DNA of 64,000 bases from Hydra vulgaris. Its lineage: Eukaryota; Cnidaria; Hydrozoa; Anthoathecata; Hydridae. The DNA lies in contig NC_088934.1 in NCBI RefSeq assembly GCF_038396675.1, positions 2,748,501-2,812,500 on the forward strand, written 5' to 3'. Below the pieces are notes generated by a model. That model made no database searches. It saw only the letters and a list, made by a program, of their open reading frames with translations, and was not told where the DNA came from. Shown one piece after another: positions 44,546 through 55,458 of the stretch (position 1 is its first letter; each line of letters begins with the position of its first letter). A program made the position numbers and the translations under genes.

Positions 44546-44610
44546 AAACAAAAACTTTATGTTAAATATTTAAGGCATAACCTTAAATATTTAACATAAA
44601 GTTTTTGTTT
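44546..44610. repeat. Perfect hairpin, 30-bp arms, 5-nt loop, inside the LINE
   Basis: 44546-44575 is the exact reverse complement of 44581-44610; loop CATAA. It lies in the LINE coding remnant. Confidence 0.95.
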
Positions 44611-44723
44611 TTTTTAGACGATTTTATTAGTCTCTTGGTCACCCAGGGGTTTAAATAAGACTTGGTTTTTGTAATTATTTTTTTAACTGGAAATGCTACG
44701 TCATACTGTTTACAGAATTGCGC

Positions 44724-44772
44724 AAAAATAGTTCATATGCATTATTGGTGATAATGCATATGAACTATTTTT
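44724..44772. repeat. Perfect hairpin, 22-bp arms, 5-nt loop, inside the LINE
   Basis: 44724-44745 and 44751-44772 are exact reverse complements; loop TGGTG. Only about 115 bp from the previous hairpin. Confidence 0.95.
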
Positions 44773-45366
44773 TAAAATAAAATTCAAATCGATGTCTTCT
44801 GATAAAAGAGTTCAAAAATACAATAAGGAGTTTTCATTGATCTGTCGCGTTAAAATTGTAGAGTTCGAGGGGGGATTATTTTGGGTAATGTTATCAGTAA
44901 TTAAGAATATTGGAAAGTGATCTGTTAAATCAGTTTTGATAACGCCCGTTCCTAAACGATAGTTTTGAAAATTGTTAGTAACTATATTATCAAGTAATGA
45001 CGATGTAGTCTTAGTCTCTTTGATATATATTTTATTTATTGTTGGTATTAGGTTATATTGGGTTAGAGTATCTAGAAAGTAATCATATTTTTATTTGAAG
45101 CATAATTAAGCAAAATTTAAGCTAAAATCACCAACTTAATAAACATGTTTCCGTGTTAAACTAGTTTTGGTTAAAAAACTGCTTAAATAAGTTTTCTAAA
45201 ACTACCAGATGATTGTCTATAAATAGAATTAATTACAATATTTTTGGTAGTTTTGTTTATAATTTCTATACACAACGACTCACAATCTGTTTCATTAACA
45301 TTAAGATCATTACGTAAAATAAAGTTAATCGATTTGTGGACAAAAGTACTAACACCACCACCAGCG

Positions 45367-45406
45367 CACAAAGTATCGCTTCATATAAGCTAGGTGGACA
45401 AAAATA
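45367..45406 (+). repeat. Left terminal repeat of element B
   Basis: CACAAAG (45367-45373), 24-bp spacer, ACAAAAATA (45398-45406). The heptamer-like box has drifted from CACAGTG at two bases. Confidence 0.7.
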
Positions 45407-45768
45407 TTTTGTTCTGTAATTTAACTCCTAAGAATAAAGTTAACAATAATTTGGTGTATTATTGATTAGTTACGCGGTAGGGTAGCCAGGGGAGGGCAAA
45501 GGGGAAATTATCCCTGGCGCGAAAGCTCAAAGGGGCGCCAAAAAGACAATTTTACTATAAAAAGTAATTTTTTTAATTTTAATGTCAAAAAGGCGATTTT
45601 TGATTATTTTTAAGTTTAAAAAAATTTTAGTAATGAAAAAGTTAAATAAGTAGTAAAAATAAATACTTAATTTCAGCACTAAATTATGTAATAAAATTTT
45701 TCCTAAAATAAAAATTTACTCGCTAAAATTAAGCTAATAACTTAAAAAAAAACTTTATTTATTAACTA

Positions 45769-47829
45769 TTAATTATCATCGGATGAATCATTGTTGTTTT
45801 CACTATCCGAAGAATCGGACCCTAAATAATCTTCATCGTCACACATAATTCTATTTTCAACAAGCTGTGGTGGTATTATAGGTGGGACAATTAAATTCAA
45901 AACTTCCAACGGTAATTTACCAGTTTTCTTACATGTTAATTCTCTATGTAAGTTGATTACAGGATCTGATGTTACCAAAAGCATATTGAGCAAATCTATA
46001 TTTGTGCAAATACGTGAATTTTTTCTTGTATGGTGTTCGCGGAATCGACGAAAATCTTTACTGCGGGCTTCTTGAGACTCTTCCGATAGTTGTCCAATCG
46101 GAAGAAGGCATGTTTTTATAACTTCCGTGCTATGTACAAGTATTTTGTGCACAGTAACAGGCATATAGTACCACGGATATAAATTAATATAAAGAGTTTT
46201 GGTTTCAGAACAAAATTTTTCAAATGCACAATAGTTAATATCAAAGCCAGAGGAAAGTGTTCTTAATAAAATACTGAAATTTTTAATAAGATTGACGTCT
46301 AAACCAGTAATTTCTCCACTTAACTCTGGCTTCAAAAAAAACCTGCGAGCTGTGTTCCCATCATTTGTATTCCCAAAGTCAGGTTTTGGTTTATCTACAA
46401 TAAGTCCCATATGCTTTTTAAATTTTTGTTTGATGTCTTCTGAGCGTTTTTGGACACTAGCTTTATCTTCTTCGCTTCTAGCTTGCCACTTTTTTAAATC
46501 TAAACGATAGCTAATGTGTAACATGCACTCAAAAAAACGAATCCACGCATGCAAAGTAGATAGACCAAAGCTATAATGTTCTTTTTTAACAACTAAGTCT
46601 TTTATTTCACCGTTCATCATTTTAGGAGTCGCACCACATATGTAACATTTTTGTTGGGAACTTGTGTCAGTCAAAGCATTGCAAACTTTTCCATCAATCA
46701 TTGATAGTATTAGGTCGTGTTTAACAGTAATTTGAAGTTCACCGAGTCTTATAGATGTTAGGACAAGTTGAGATACTTCTTTTAAAACTTGGTTAGTTTC
46801 TTTTTTAGTTAAAAGATTTGTTTCTTTTGAAAAAATAAATTTGATTGGTCGGCAATAAAGTGTAGATGAAGGACGTGGATTTTGCCAAATAATATTTTGG
46901 CCGTCACTCAGTCTCAACGGAACAAATGAAAATACAAACAGAAACTCATCAGTAGGATCAGAGTTTGTAAATCTTTGTTTATATGTGCTGTGACCTGAGC
47001 TCCCATCACATCCCCATATGCTTAATAATGTTAATGGCGTATTAAAAGTAATATTTTTAAGAACTTCGCATTTGGCTTCAAATAAGCGTTCAGTAGTTTT
47101 ATCAAGTATAGCTTGTAGGTTAATTTCGGCACGTGTTTCTGTAATAAAAATATGTTCATCTAATGGATAACATAACTTTTTTGACTTGCATAGACTATAA
47201 TAAGATGGAAATACTATATGCCCTGCCTTCAAAGACCACTTTCTCGTCTGTTTATAAGAATGACTTGTACATTTAGACTCAACGTAATAAGCTAATGCCT
47301 CGTCACGATTCAACTGCCTACCACCACAAATAAAGTCTTTTGAATTTATTTTTTCTGATGATTCTAGACTTTTTCTGATTAAAGTAGCTTGGTTTCTGTG
47401 CCCCGACGCACAACATGCTATTTCAGCAGCTGTAGTCAATTCAGTTGCACTTTGCAATTTTACTAAGTTTTCCAGCCTTCGTTTTTTGGTTTTAAACGAC
47501 GAGTCTTCAAAGTTCTTTTTGGGCCATCCTTGAATTCCTCCAGTTGGTGAAAAAGTGCATTGCTGATGTATACTTATTTCAAATTCTACATCTGCTCCCT
47601 CTAACCAAATTTTATTTTTGTTTAAAAAACGGTCCATCATCATATATGCTTCTGACCATTTTATTGCGAATTTTGAAGCTATACATGAAATTTTTAACTG
47701 CAAAGACCTCTCAGAATCTCTAGTCACATTAGTTACATCAGTAACACAAAATCTTTGCAAAATAAAATCTAATAAAAGAGAATTTCTTTCTTCTTGATTA
47801 TGTCTTCGCCATTCTTCAAATAACTCCAT
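45769..47829 (-). CDS. RAG1/Transib-like DDE transposase, 686 residues, intact
   Basis: Uninterrupted frame. The first in-frame ATG is at 47829 (MELFEEWRRHNQ); upstream codons are open only to 47847 and contain no ATG, so I chose this start. Numbered from it: first Asp D275 in WGCDGSSGHS, second Asp D379 in SMIDGKV, CxxC 395/398 (CYIC), H427 in LHAW, HKILVH at 561-566, and E587 in SEESQEARSKDFRRFREHH. The same residues in the same order occur in the transposase at 12436-14415. The two share SLYPWYYM/NLYPWYYM, GLSxLHAWIRFFE and SNDGNTSRR/TNDGNTARR, yet are widely diverged elsewhere. The C-terminus ends in an acidic tail (DEDYLGSDSSDSENNN) that A lacks. Expected role: transposition of element B. 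No RAG2-like partner is present. Confidence 0.82.
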   Translation of the reverse strand: MELFEEWRRHNQEERNSLLLDFILQRFCVTDVTNVTRDSERSLQLKISCIASKFAIKWSEAYMMMDRFLNKNKIWLEGADVEFEISIHQQCTFSPTGGIQGWPKKNFEDSSFKTKKRRLENLVKLQSATELTTAAEIACCASGHRNQATLIRKSLESSEKINSKDFICGGRQLNRDEALAYYVESKCTSHSYKQTRKWSLKAGHIVFPSYYSLCKSKKLCYPLDEHIFITETRAEINLQAILDKTTERLFEAKCEVLKNITFNTPLTLLSIWGCDGSSGHSTYKQRFTNSDPTDEFLFVFSFVPLRLSDGQNIIWQNPRPSSTLYCRPIKFIFSKETNLLTKKETNQVLKEVSQLVLTSIRLGELQITVKHDLILSMIDGKVCNALTDTSSQQKCYICGATPKMMNGEIKDLVVKKEHYSFGLSTLHAWIRFFECMLHISYRLDLKKWQARSEEDKASVQKRSEDIKQKFKKHMGLIVDKPKPDFGNTNDGNTARRFFLKPELSGEITGLDVNLIKNFSILLRTLSSGFDINYCAFEKFCSETKTLYINLYPWYYMPVTVHKILVHSTEVIKTCLLPIGQLSEESQEARSKDFRRFREHHTRKNSRICTNIDLLNMLLVTSDPVINLHRELTCKKTGKLPLEVLNLIVPPIIPPQLVENRIMCDDEDYLGSDSSDSENNNDSSDDN

Positions 47830-48345
47830 TTTTGAAAAAGAGCGCACATGATCTAAAAGAAATTTAATAACAAAAAATTGTGGATTTATGTGGTGAAAAT
47901 TTTTACATCGTTGTACACCTTAGGACTTTAGCTATACACTGTTAAAAAATTAGCTTGGATACATGTGGATACAAAAAGTTGTATAGGTTTCAAAATTAAA
48001 AACATAAAAAGATTTTACAATTTTAGCGCAGTTTTTCAAATCAAGTTTTAACACATATTGCTTCTCTTTTGAATAAAATATTTAATGTAATTAAATAGTA
48101 TTTACCCTCTAAAGTAAAATCCATCGTTGCATTAAAATGATTGCTTTCTGTAATTCCTGATTAATCGTATTGCAAACGCTGTAAATTTGAACTAAATTTT
48201 TTCAAAATTGGAATTACATTTTAATGTCTTTTTAATTGCTTATGACTCATTGCTCTGAAATGTTTTTCATAATTAACACCGCAAGTTATTACCAATGCGG
48301 AACTGTTATTGTGAAAATATTATCAGTTAGTTGATTTCTTGATAT

Positions 48346-48385
48346 GACTTTTGTCCACCTAGCTTGTATAAAGCGATACACTGTA
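48346..48385 (-). repeat. Right terminal repeat of element B
   Basis: Inverted reading: TACAGTG (48385-48379), 24-bp spacer, ACAAAAGTC (48354-48346). It matches the left end over most of the spacer. Confidence 0.7.
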
Positions 48386-48830
48386 GTACCTGGTTGGTAC
48401 TGACGCGGTTGGTGAACTGATACGTAATTCTTTACTGATTCGTTATTACCTAATTCAAAATTTGAATTTTTCCGTTGGTTTTAAGCCAAGTTTCAGTGAT
48501 ACAAATTATTTGAAATTCGTCGTTTTTGCTGATGCAATAAGAGTTTAAGATATCAAAGGTTTTTGTTAATACTTCTTATGTTTACATTTAATATAGAAAA
48601 GTTATTTTTGTTCTGACAGAAATATTGAGTAGGTTCAGAAATTGAATAAAACTCAATTTCTAAATTTTTTCCATTTAAAATAGTTATTTTTGCTTCTATG
48701 TACTGCTTCTTTTAGTTGTAGCTAATCTTCACAGTTGTCTAATTATTATTTTATTACTTTGCCATTATTATCCAGTGGGCACAAGACATAAAAAAGACGT
48801 CTTTTGAACGTCTTTTAAACGTTTCAAACG

Positions 48831-49386
48831 CCTACTTTACTATTAAAAATAGTTTATTTTTTGAATGTTTGGTTTTGTGTTTTTATATTTAGTTCAATTT
48901 TGGTTATGAACAAACGGTCGCGCCAAAAATGTATATATTTTATTATTGCATTTATTATTTTATTCATTGTCTTTTTAAATTTCTCACTTCTGATCCTATG
49001 ATTTGTCTCAGTTGGATTTCAGTCATTGTTGTTGTGGTCTAATCTTATGTGTGTGGTTAAGCTTTTTACCTTATATTCTTATATATTTGTTGATTAAATT
49101 ATTTATGATAACTATTTAGTGTGAATTATTATTTAATGTGAATGCTCCATTGTTGCATTTTTAACTTTCGATCCTGGTGCAAAAGTTTTTCGCTCTCATT
49201 TAATTGTTCTAGCCTACGGCAATGGTTTAAAATAATTATGTTAAAATGTTTTAGTTTTAAGCCATTGTCTTTGCAAACTCATCTTGGGTGTCATCATGAA
49301 AATGGTGACGCAGTTTTTAGAAAAGTTTTTTATTTAAGTTTTACTATCTCGCCTAAACTACATTGAATAAGGCTGTTTTTGCACTG
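48831..49386. other. No recognisable gene; T/G-rich
   Basis: Just before it, CCAGTGGGCACAAGACATAA with AAAAGACGTCTTTTGAACGT (48774-48815) is a short repeat-like string also hinted at inverted near 40950-40980. The rest is T/G-rich, like 41640-42310. Confidence 0.3.
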
Positions 49387-49880
49387 CACAGTGGGCACGA
49401 ATTGTCTAAAAATGGCAAAACTATTTATGGGTTAAATCTAGACATATGATACACTTTTATAGAGGTTTTAGGGGCCAAGGATTTGATTTTTGGACTCCAT
49501 TTTAATTTCGGAGTAGTAATGACCACACAAACGGTCATTTTAGTGGAGGTCAAGGGCTGTCCTGAGATGTAAAGATGTTTTTCAATTAAATGGTACATTT
49601 TGTATGTATAAATGTTGGTAATTGTGGTAAGGGAATTTAAAACTGGACATATTTGGTCTTCACGAGTGGTTATGACCGCTTAGGTGATCATTTTAGGGGT
49701 GGTCAAGGGTGGTCTTTGAGTTTCCCGATAGTTTTTCAATTAAATGGTTCATGTTGTATGTAATTGATATCAGGTAAATTAAATCTGTATATATTTTGAC
49801 TCCGGGAATGGTTATGATCGCACAGGTAGGTGTGGTCATGGGTTGTTAAGACATTTTCGTGATTTTTATTTATTTTATGT
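49387..49880 (+). mobile_element. CACAGTGGGC-ended element with internal repeats (partial)
   Basis: Starts CACAGTGGGCACGAAT at 49387, with a CAAAAC box 22 bp after the heptamer. The interior holds three diverged units of roughly 150 bp sharing GACATAT, ACTCC..., GGTTATGACCGC, GTGGTCAAGGGTGG and TTTTTCAATTAAATGGT (about 49440-49590, 49635-49765, 49775-49860). The right end was not found. Confidence 0.5.
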
Positions 49881-51640
49881 ACTTAAATTTATTGATATTG
49901 TGAATATAAATAAATAATGTTCAATAAAATTGAACTTTATTAACATATTTTTATATATATAAGAATCTAGGTAATGACATACATCATACTAATGTATGAT
50001 GTCATCACCAATCTTGATCTATACAACAGGAGCCTTTTGGCCTCCTCAGGTTGATTGGAGTCTTTGACTTTTCCCCAATTTCTCCTTATTCTGGACACCT
50101 TAGTAATGTAGCTGCAAAGCATTTTCATCATAAAATCATAATTTTGAGGCTTGGAGAATCTCTTTGTGTCGTGCTATCTGTTGTTTTAATCTAAAATATT
50201 ATTATTAGGGTGTATGAAAGGTCTATTTTTCATCATTAAATAACTGTTTTTTCATTTTGTAGGCGTTATTTAAATACAAAACACATTTGACATATTTAAA
50301 GTACAATTTTTTAGATGAAAACGGCGTTTTAGAAAAGTTATTTAGACGACATTAAAACTAAAAGTGCTAGACAATGTAGTTTTCTCGCTTTCAAGACAAA
50401 AAAAGGTTAAAAATCCCTTTTTCTCGTAAACAAGCTAACTTCTCTTTCCTAAACTAAACTCTTTTTTTTACATTAATAAAAACCTTTGCATGCATAAATA
50501 CTAATAATAAATCTTCTCTTACTTGAATCATCCTTTTACACATGATCACATGTGCAGCCTAGTACAGCCTAGTGTTTTTTTGCTTGTGTAAAGATAAGTG
50601 TTAAAAAAAATGTTGCGCATTTGAAGGGGTTTTTTTAAAAAATACTTTGAAAAAACGCAAGTATGAAAAATAAGTTTTTATATTTCTTCTTCTTATTTCA
50701 ATATATGATGTCAATGGACAAGTAACTACTGTTAGGAAATTAAAATGGTGTAAAATTGCAACCTTTTTAGTATGTTCTTCAAATGTTTTAACAACATTTT
50801 TAGATTGGAAAGTTTCTAAATCGTTTATTATTACATTATTTTCCATGATTTAACGAGATGTGGAAAAAGTAAAAATAGTTGAACGAAGCACTGGTGTTAC
50901 TATAATTAAACTTAGCAAAGATGAAAATGCTGATGTTACAGCTTCAGGTCTTAATACCTTCCTTTCTAAATTTTTTTCCATACAAGTTCGCTTGCAACTT
51001 TTGCTAGAATCAGAGCTTGCATTTTTAAAGTCAATTTGTATAAATTGTAAGGAGAAAACGTAGCTGTTTTTTGTAGGAACAAAATTTTCTCTTTTAATTC
51101 TCCTCAGCCATTGTTCACAAACATGTTATTGTCAGAAAAAGAGTGATAGCCTTTAGATTTCGAATCAGTATCTGTATCATACCCAGATTTACATGAGACC
51201 TTGTATTTAATTTTGCGTTAAAGATATTCAATGTATACATTAATGCTGCTTTTCAGTTAAGATTTATGGCTTGACCACACCTGAGCGCAACATCAAACGT
51301 TATTAAATTGCACCCTAAAATCAGTCTTAAAAAGTTATCTCAAGGCAAAAACCATCAGAAAAGTTTGAAGAATGATGCTTCTTTATGGAATTATATATTT
51401 TAAATAATGCAAAATATTATTTCTGATATTATTTGTTGTATTAGTTGCTGTCCAACGGGACGACCCTGGCTCCTCTTACACAAGTAAAACCTTGTTTACT
51501 CAAGAAATATTATTACTTTTTATGAAATAAGAAATTGCTTGTCTGCAATTAATAGGGTTTTTAGATTCATAAATATGATTCCATCAATTTAAATGATATA
51601 AACGTCATAATTAAAACTTTTATGTATAAAGAGTGCATTC
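49881..51640. other. No firmly recognisable gene
   Basis: A less AT-rich patch at 50030-50180 is of unknown origin. A plus-strand frame of about 68 codons ends at 51063 (words VEKVKIVERSTGVTIIKLSK and LQLLLESELAFLKSI). It lacks a convincing start and could be the last exon of an unknown gene. Confidence 0.35.
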
Positions 51641-51860
51641 TAAAAAAGTGTAAGTGCCAAAGTCCCTCATTTTTAGTTTACTGCTTAGATAGGTTGTAGG
51701 TGCCACTGATTCTCATTTTTCAAAAGATGGGAGCGATACTACTGCTCATAGTGTCTTAAATACGCGCTAAACTTGTTGTGTAAGTCATAAGTCATTCTAA
51801 AGAAAAAGAAGCTTTTATTACCTCCTGTAAAATCTTAATTTTGGCACTTACACCCTTTTG
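51641..51860. mobile_element. MITE of about 220 bp
   Basis: Ends AAAAGTGTAAGTGCCAAA and, inverted, AAAAGGGTGTAAGTGCCAAA match over about 18 bp. No coding sequence and no clear target duplication. Confidence 0.65.
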
Positions 51861-52740
51861 GAAATCCACACTTCATATACAGATTGATTTTTTCTGCAAA
51901 ATGTACTTTACCACGCAACTTAGGCACATAAAACGCACTTTTACACGTAACCTTTATCAACTTTCTATGCTATTATTTAAAAAAAAAAAACGATTTAAAA
52001 TTGTTTCAAAATGCAAAAAAAAATAGTGTTAGAGTAAAAGTTTATATACCTTGTATCATTTAAAATAAAAGTAGTTTTAATGTGTTTTAAATACATTTTT
52101 AATACCTTGTTTCAATCACTATATAAAACTGTGTTAATGTTGAAATTTAATTAACTTTACATAACAATTCTGACAAAATCATTTGTGAACAAAATACAAA
52201 ATTATTTTTTTGCGACAATATATATGTATTAGAGCTTGGAACAAAAGATTTTTTTCATAAACCTTTAGTTATTTTTATTTAAAAACAACCGAAGGTTGGT
52301 GAATTAAAAATTGAAGGGTATTAAAAAAAACCCATAAATGTGAGTTATTAAAAACCACATTAACAATATTGCTTAAAAATGCTCATAGTGGGGAAAAAAG
52401 TTTGGTTTTCAGTAATTTTAACCCATTTGGGACCAAATTTTTTTTGTAAATTTTTTAAATTTTCTATTAGAATCCACGTATGTGAAAACAGGAAAAAATA
52501 TATTTTCGCAAAGCAAGAGTATTGATAATGTCTTTGGAGGTTATAAATAAGAAAAAAAAAGAGCAGGAATATTACATAGTTTTAATTTAAAATAAAACTA
52601 TATATTCGACATAAAAAAAAAGCATAAATATGAGGAAAGAATAAAAAGCTTGGACAAAGAATTGTTAAAAAAAAAATTAAAACTAATAAAACGAGAGGAC
52701 ATCATTGCAATGAACATTAAAAAAGCTTAAAAAGATAGCT
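51861..52740. other. No recognisable gene
   Basis: AT-rich with A homopolymers. The short frame at 51841-52026 has no support. Confidence 0.35.
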
Positions 52741-53455
52741 CTAGTCATCATTTTGAAAGATGAAAGCGATAATGATGTAACAACATGTAGTAACTGTTGA
52801 ATTACCATTTAAAGGATCATGAGTAGGGTTGTAAGGAAAAACGTCAGGGACAGGGATCAATTTCTAATAATGAAAAAAAGTAACAAAGCAATTACAATTA
52901 AATTTGTAAATATAAAATATTTGAAGAAGTTTACTGTTTAATAAAACTAAATTGTAAGTACGATAAGTTCAAAGACTTGAGACGTGATTTAAGGTATAAG
53001 ATCCCTCAAGAAAATTTGTATAAAAAATTTGTTTTAGCAAAAAACCAAGTAAAATCTGAGAGACAACTATATAACCGGATTTTAATTAATGCATGATAAA
53101 TTCATTAGTAGCCATGGCTATCAAGTTAAATGGCAGACATCCAAAAATGTTTATGCTACCCGGGCCATTCTGTCTCAGAAACCGAAAGCATATAGGATAT
53201 GATTTTTTGGCTTATGATTAACAATATAGTAATTTACAAACTAAACTTAAACTGTTTTAAAAAACAAAGCATTTAAGTTATGCTGAGTTTTTCAAAATGG
53301 CATATTTGAAAAAATGCATTTTTTCAAATACGCCAAATCTTCTATAAATCAAAATCTAAATCTTCTATAATCAAAAACTCCAAACAGTATTGTAAAACTT
53401 TTAATTCTAATTGTACAACTAGATGCAATGAATATTTAGTGAAAATTTTATGCAA

Positions 53456-53592
53456 ATCTAACATACGGTTAATGAGATAGGATGGCCGGGAGGTTGAAAA
53501 ATCTAACATACGGTTAATGAGAGAGGATGGCCGGGAGGTTGAAAAATCTAACATAGGGTTAATGAGATAGGATGGCCGGAAGGTTGAAAATT
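53456..53592. repeat. Tandem repeat, three units of 45 bp
   Basis: Units start at 53456, 53501 and 53546 with ATCTAACATACGGTTAATGA and contain GGATGGCCGGGAGG. Copies differ at a few bases. A period of 45 keeps a reading frame open, but no gene is evident. Confidence 0.92.
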
Positions 53593-53797
53593 GACAATTT
53601 GAGATAAAAGCATTTAAATATTACAATAATAATTTTACCAAATAAAAATGTCAAATACTGAATTTAAAATCTGTTAATTATAAGAACAAGAACCAGGATC
53701 ATATAGACAACCTTTTTGGTCATTCTCTGCGTCATCTTTTTTTTGCATCCACGAATAACTTGTCATCCCATTAAAACTTTCATTCTGGTTTTGCGTC

Positions 53798-55458
53798 TTA
53801 CGATGAAAATAAAATACGATATTTTTATTCTATTTTAGTTTAAAAAAAAAACTTTTTGTCAGACAAACATCTTTTCATGAGTCAAAATATGATGCATAAT
53901 CTATGGAATTTTTTACTAAAATATTTTAAAATGAAAAATGATATATTTTCTTGCAAAATGCTTAACTTTTTAAGCATTTAAAAACACTTTTTCATATAAC
54001 ACTTATATAAAATAGTACAAAAGGAAACTGCCTGCTGCATCTTTTATTCAGACATCCCTGGAGAAAATATTTAAACATTTTTGAAATATTTAAAAACTTA
54101 CATTCTTTCAATCAATTTCTTCGCAAGTAATATTTTTTGATCGTATTAACCAAGTTTTTTATTTTAAAATCATAAAATCAAAATTTTATCAAATCTTAAT
54201 TTAATCAAAATTTAATCAAAGTTTATCAAAAATGACATTAGAAAACACATTTGACTTGAATGTTCAGTAAAATAATAATAAATTAATTTGCTTGGTATGA
54301 TACTTGTAAAACACAGCTCACACAAATCGCCCACTTGGCAGTATTGGTTGAAAAATATGGTGTACATTTAAATCATTTTAAAGTATAGCATAATTTTTTA
54401 GTTTGTTGTTTTATTAAACAAATTACTTAGTCAAAAGTGCCCTAGCATGGTTGTGGTGAGTGAGACTCAATTCTTAAAAGGAACTTATTTAAACATAGTA
54501 TTTACGACCTCAAAATAATTAGTTCTTTATTTTTATTTTTAATTTTTATTTTTATTATTAAATGAAAGAATAGTTAAAATAAATTCTACTTCGAAAAATA
54601 TTTGAAAAAATTTTTTTTTTTTGAGAATTTTAAGCGAGTTGAGATGAATGTTTGAATTTTACTTTAAGAACCAACTTCAAATAAAAATAAAATTTCTGAT
54701 GTAAATGAGCAACGTTCATTGTCACAATGTTTCTTGTCAAAAATATACAAAATTTAAAAGCATTTATATATATTTATATAGTTTTCTTTACTACATAGGT
54801 CATAGTTTAGTTTTGATTAACAAAAAAAGAATATAAATAATTAAAATATTAAAAATAATATCAAATGAGTGTACAACTTACCCCACCATCATATTTAGAT
54901 ATATTTAGATATAAAAGAGATTTATTTTTTCAATTATTATTTATTTTTATTATTTTTCTTTATCTAAATTATAAATAATATTTTATCTAAATTATACAAT
55001 AAAATACTGTAACTTATGGAAGCAGTAATAAAATACTGCAACTTATAGTGCGCAAAATATATTGTGTATAAACTCTTTTTTTTTATATATGTAGCTATAT
55101 AATGTTTTGAAAATTAAAAACAATCGTTGTAATGAACTTACAATTTACAATCTTTAGTTAAAGTTTACAACTATAATACGCGTTTGTTGTTTACGATTCA
55201 TATTTATTTATTTTCATTGATTTTTTACTCCAAAAAATTGTAAAAAATTAGTATATTACTATTAATGTAAACTTTCAAGAAAGTGTGAACGTAAACTTTT
55301 TAAACAGATAGAATTATTTATTCGTTAAAACGTTAATTTTTATCAGTTTCAATGAAGTTAAGAATAATTTCTGTTTAGAATATATGTTATTTAGATGTTT
55401 CAAGAAGTCCTAAATTTAAAAATCTCTTTAAAAAACCAAAAAAACATTTGAAACTTAC
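53798..55458. other. No recognisable gene
   Basis: AT-rich. A short direct repeat (AAAATACTG.AACTTAT) lies at about 55002-55050. Nothing else found. Confidence 0.3.

Larger units (their letters stand above)
45367..48385 (-). mobile_element. RAG1/Transib-like DNA transposon B
   Basis: About 3.02 kb inserted in the LINE endonuclease region. Ends: CACAAAG at 45367 and, inverted, TACAGTG at 48385, both followed by TATCGCTT, a shared TAAGCTAGGTGG-like stretch and ACAAAA. The spacer between the heptamer-like and ACAAAA boxes is 24 bp at both ends. TAGGTGGACAAAA also occurs in the right end of element A, which links the two. No 5-bp target duplication is visible. One intact transposase gene is inside. 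Confidence 0.75.
42326..48830 (-). mobile_element. LINE with endonuclease and reverse transcriptase, interrupted
   Basis: Minus strand. Endonuclease words: NVNIRSI-like and CITETWLKTNGK (about 48640-48440), then across element B GGGVSTFVHKSINFILRNDL (45371-45310). Next KQFGFKKDNSTNHAVIEVIN (44180-44120) and [20 protein letters not shown] (43925-43860). After a SINE, VILFADDSNFFYSN (FADD, about 43580-43540). The open frame 43484-42909 then carries LNVEKTKIILF, LGVILDENLSWKPHIKYIEN and SYCNIVWGS. The T run at 42326-42340 is its poly-A tail. It is of CR1/Jockey-like type. Element B and the SINE split it, and stops show it is inactive. Confidence 0.8.

Noticed and set aside
47830-47847. Upstream GTG start for the element B transposase
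   Set aside because: Eukaryotic genes start at ATG; the first in-frame ATG at 47829 gives a product comparable in length to the element A transposase.
45362-48390. 5-bp target duplication around element B
   Set aside because: CAGCG before and GTACC after the element do not match. Either it decayed or the element was reshuffled, so I do not claim one.
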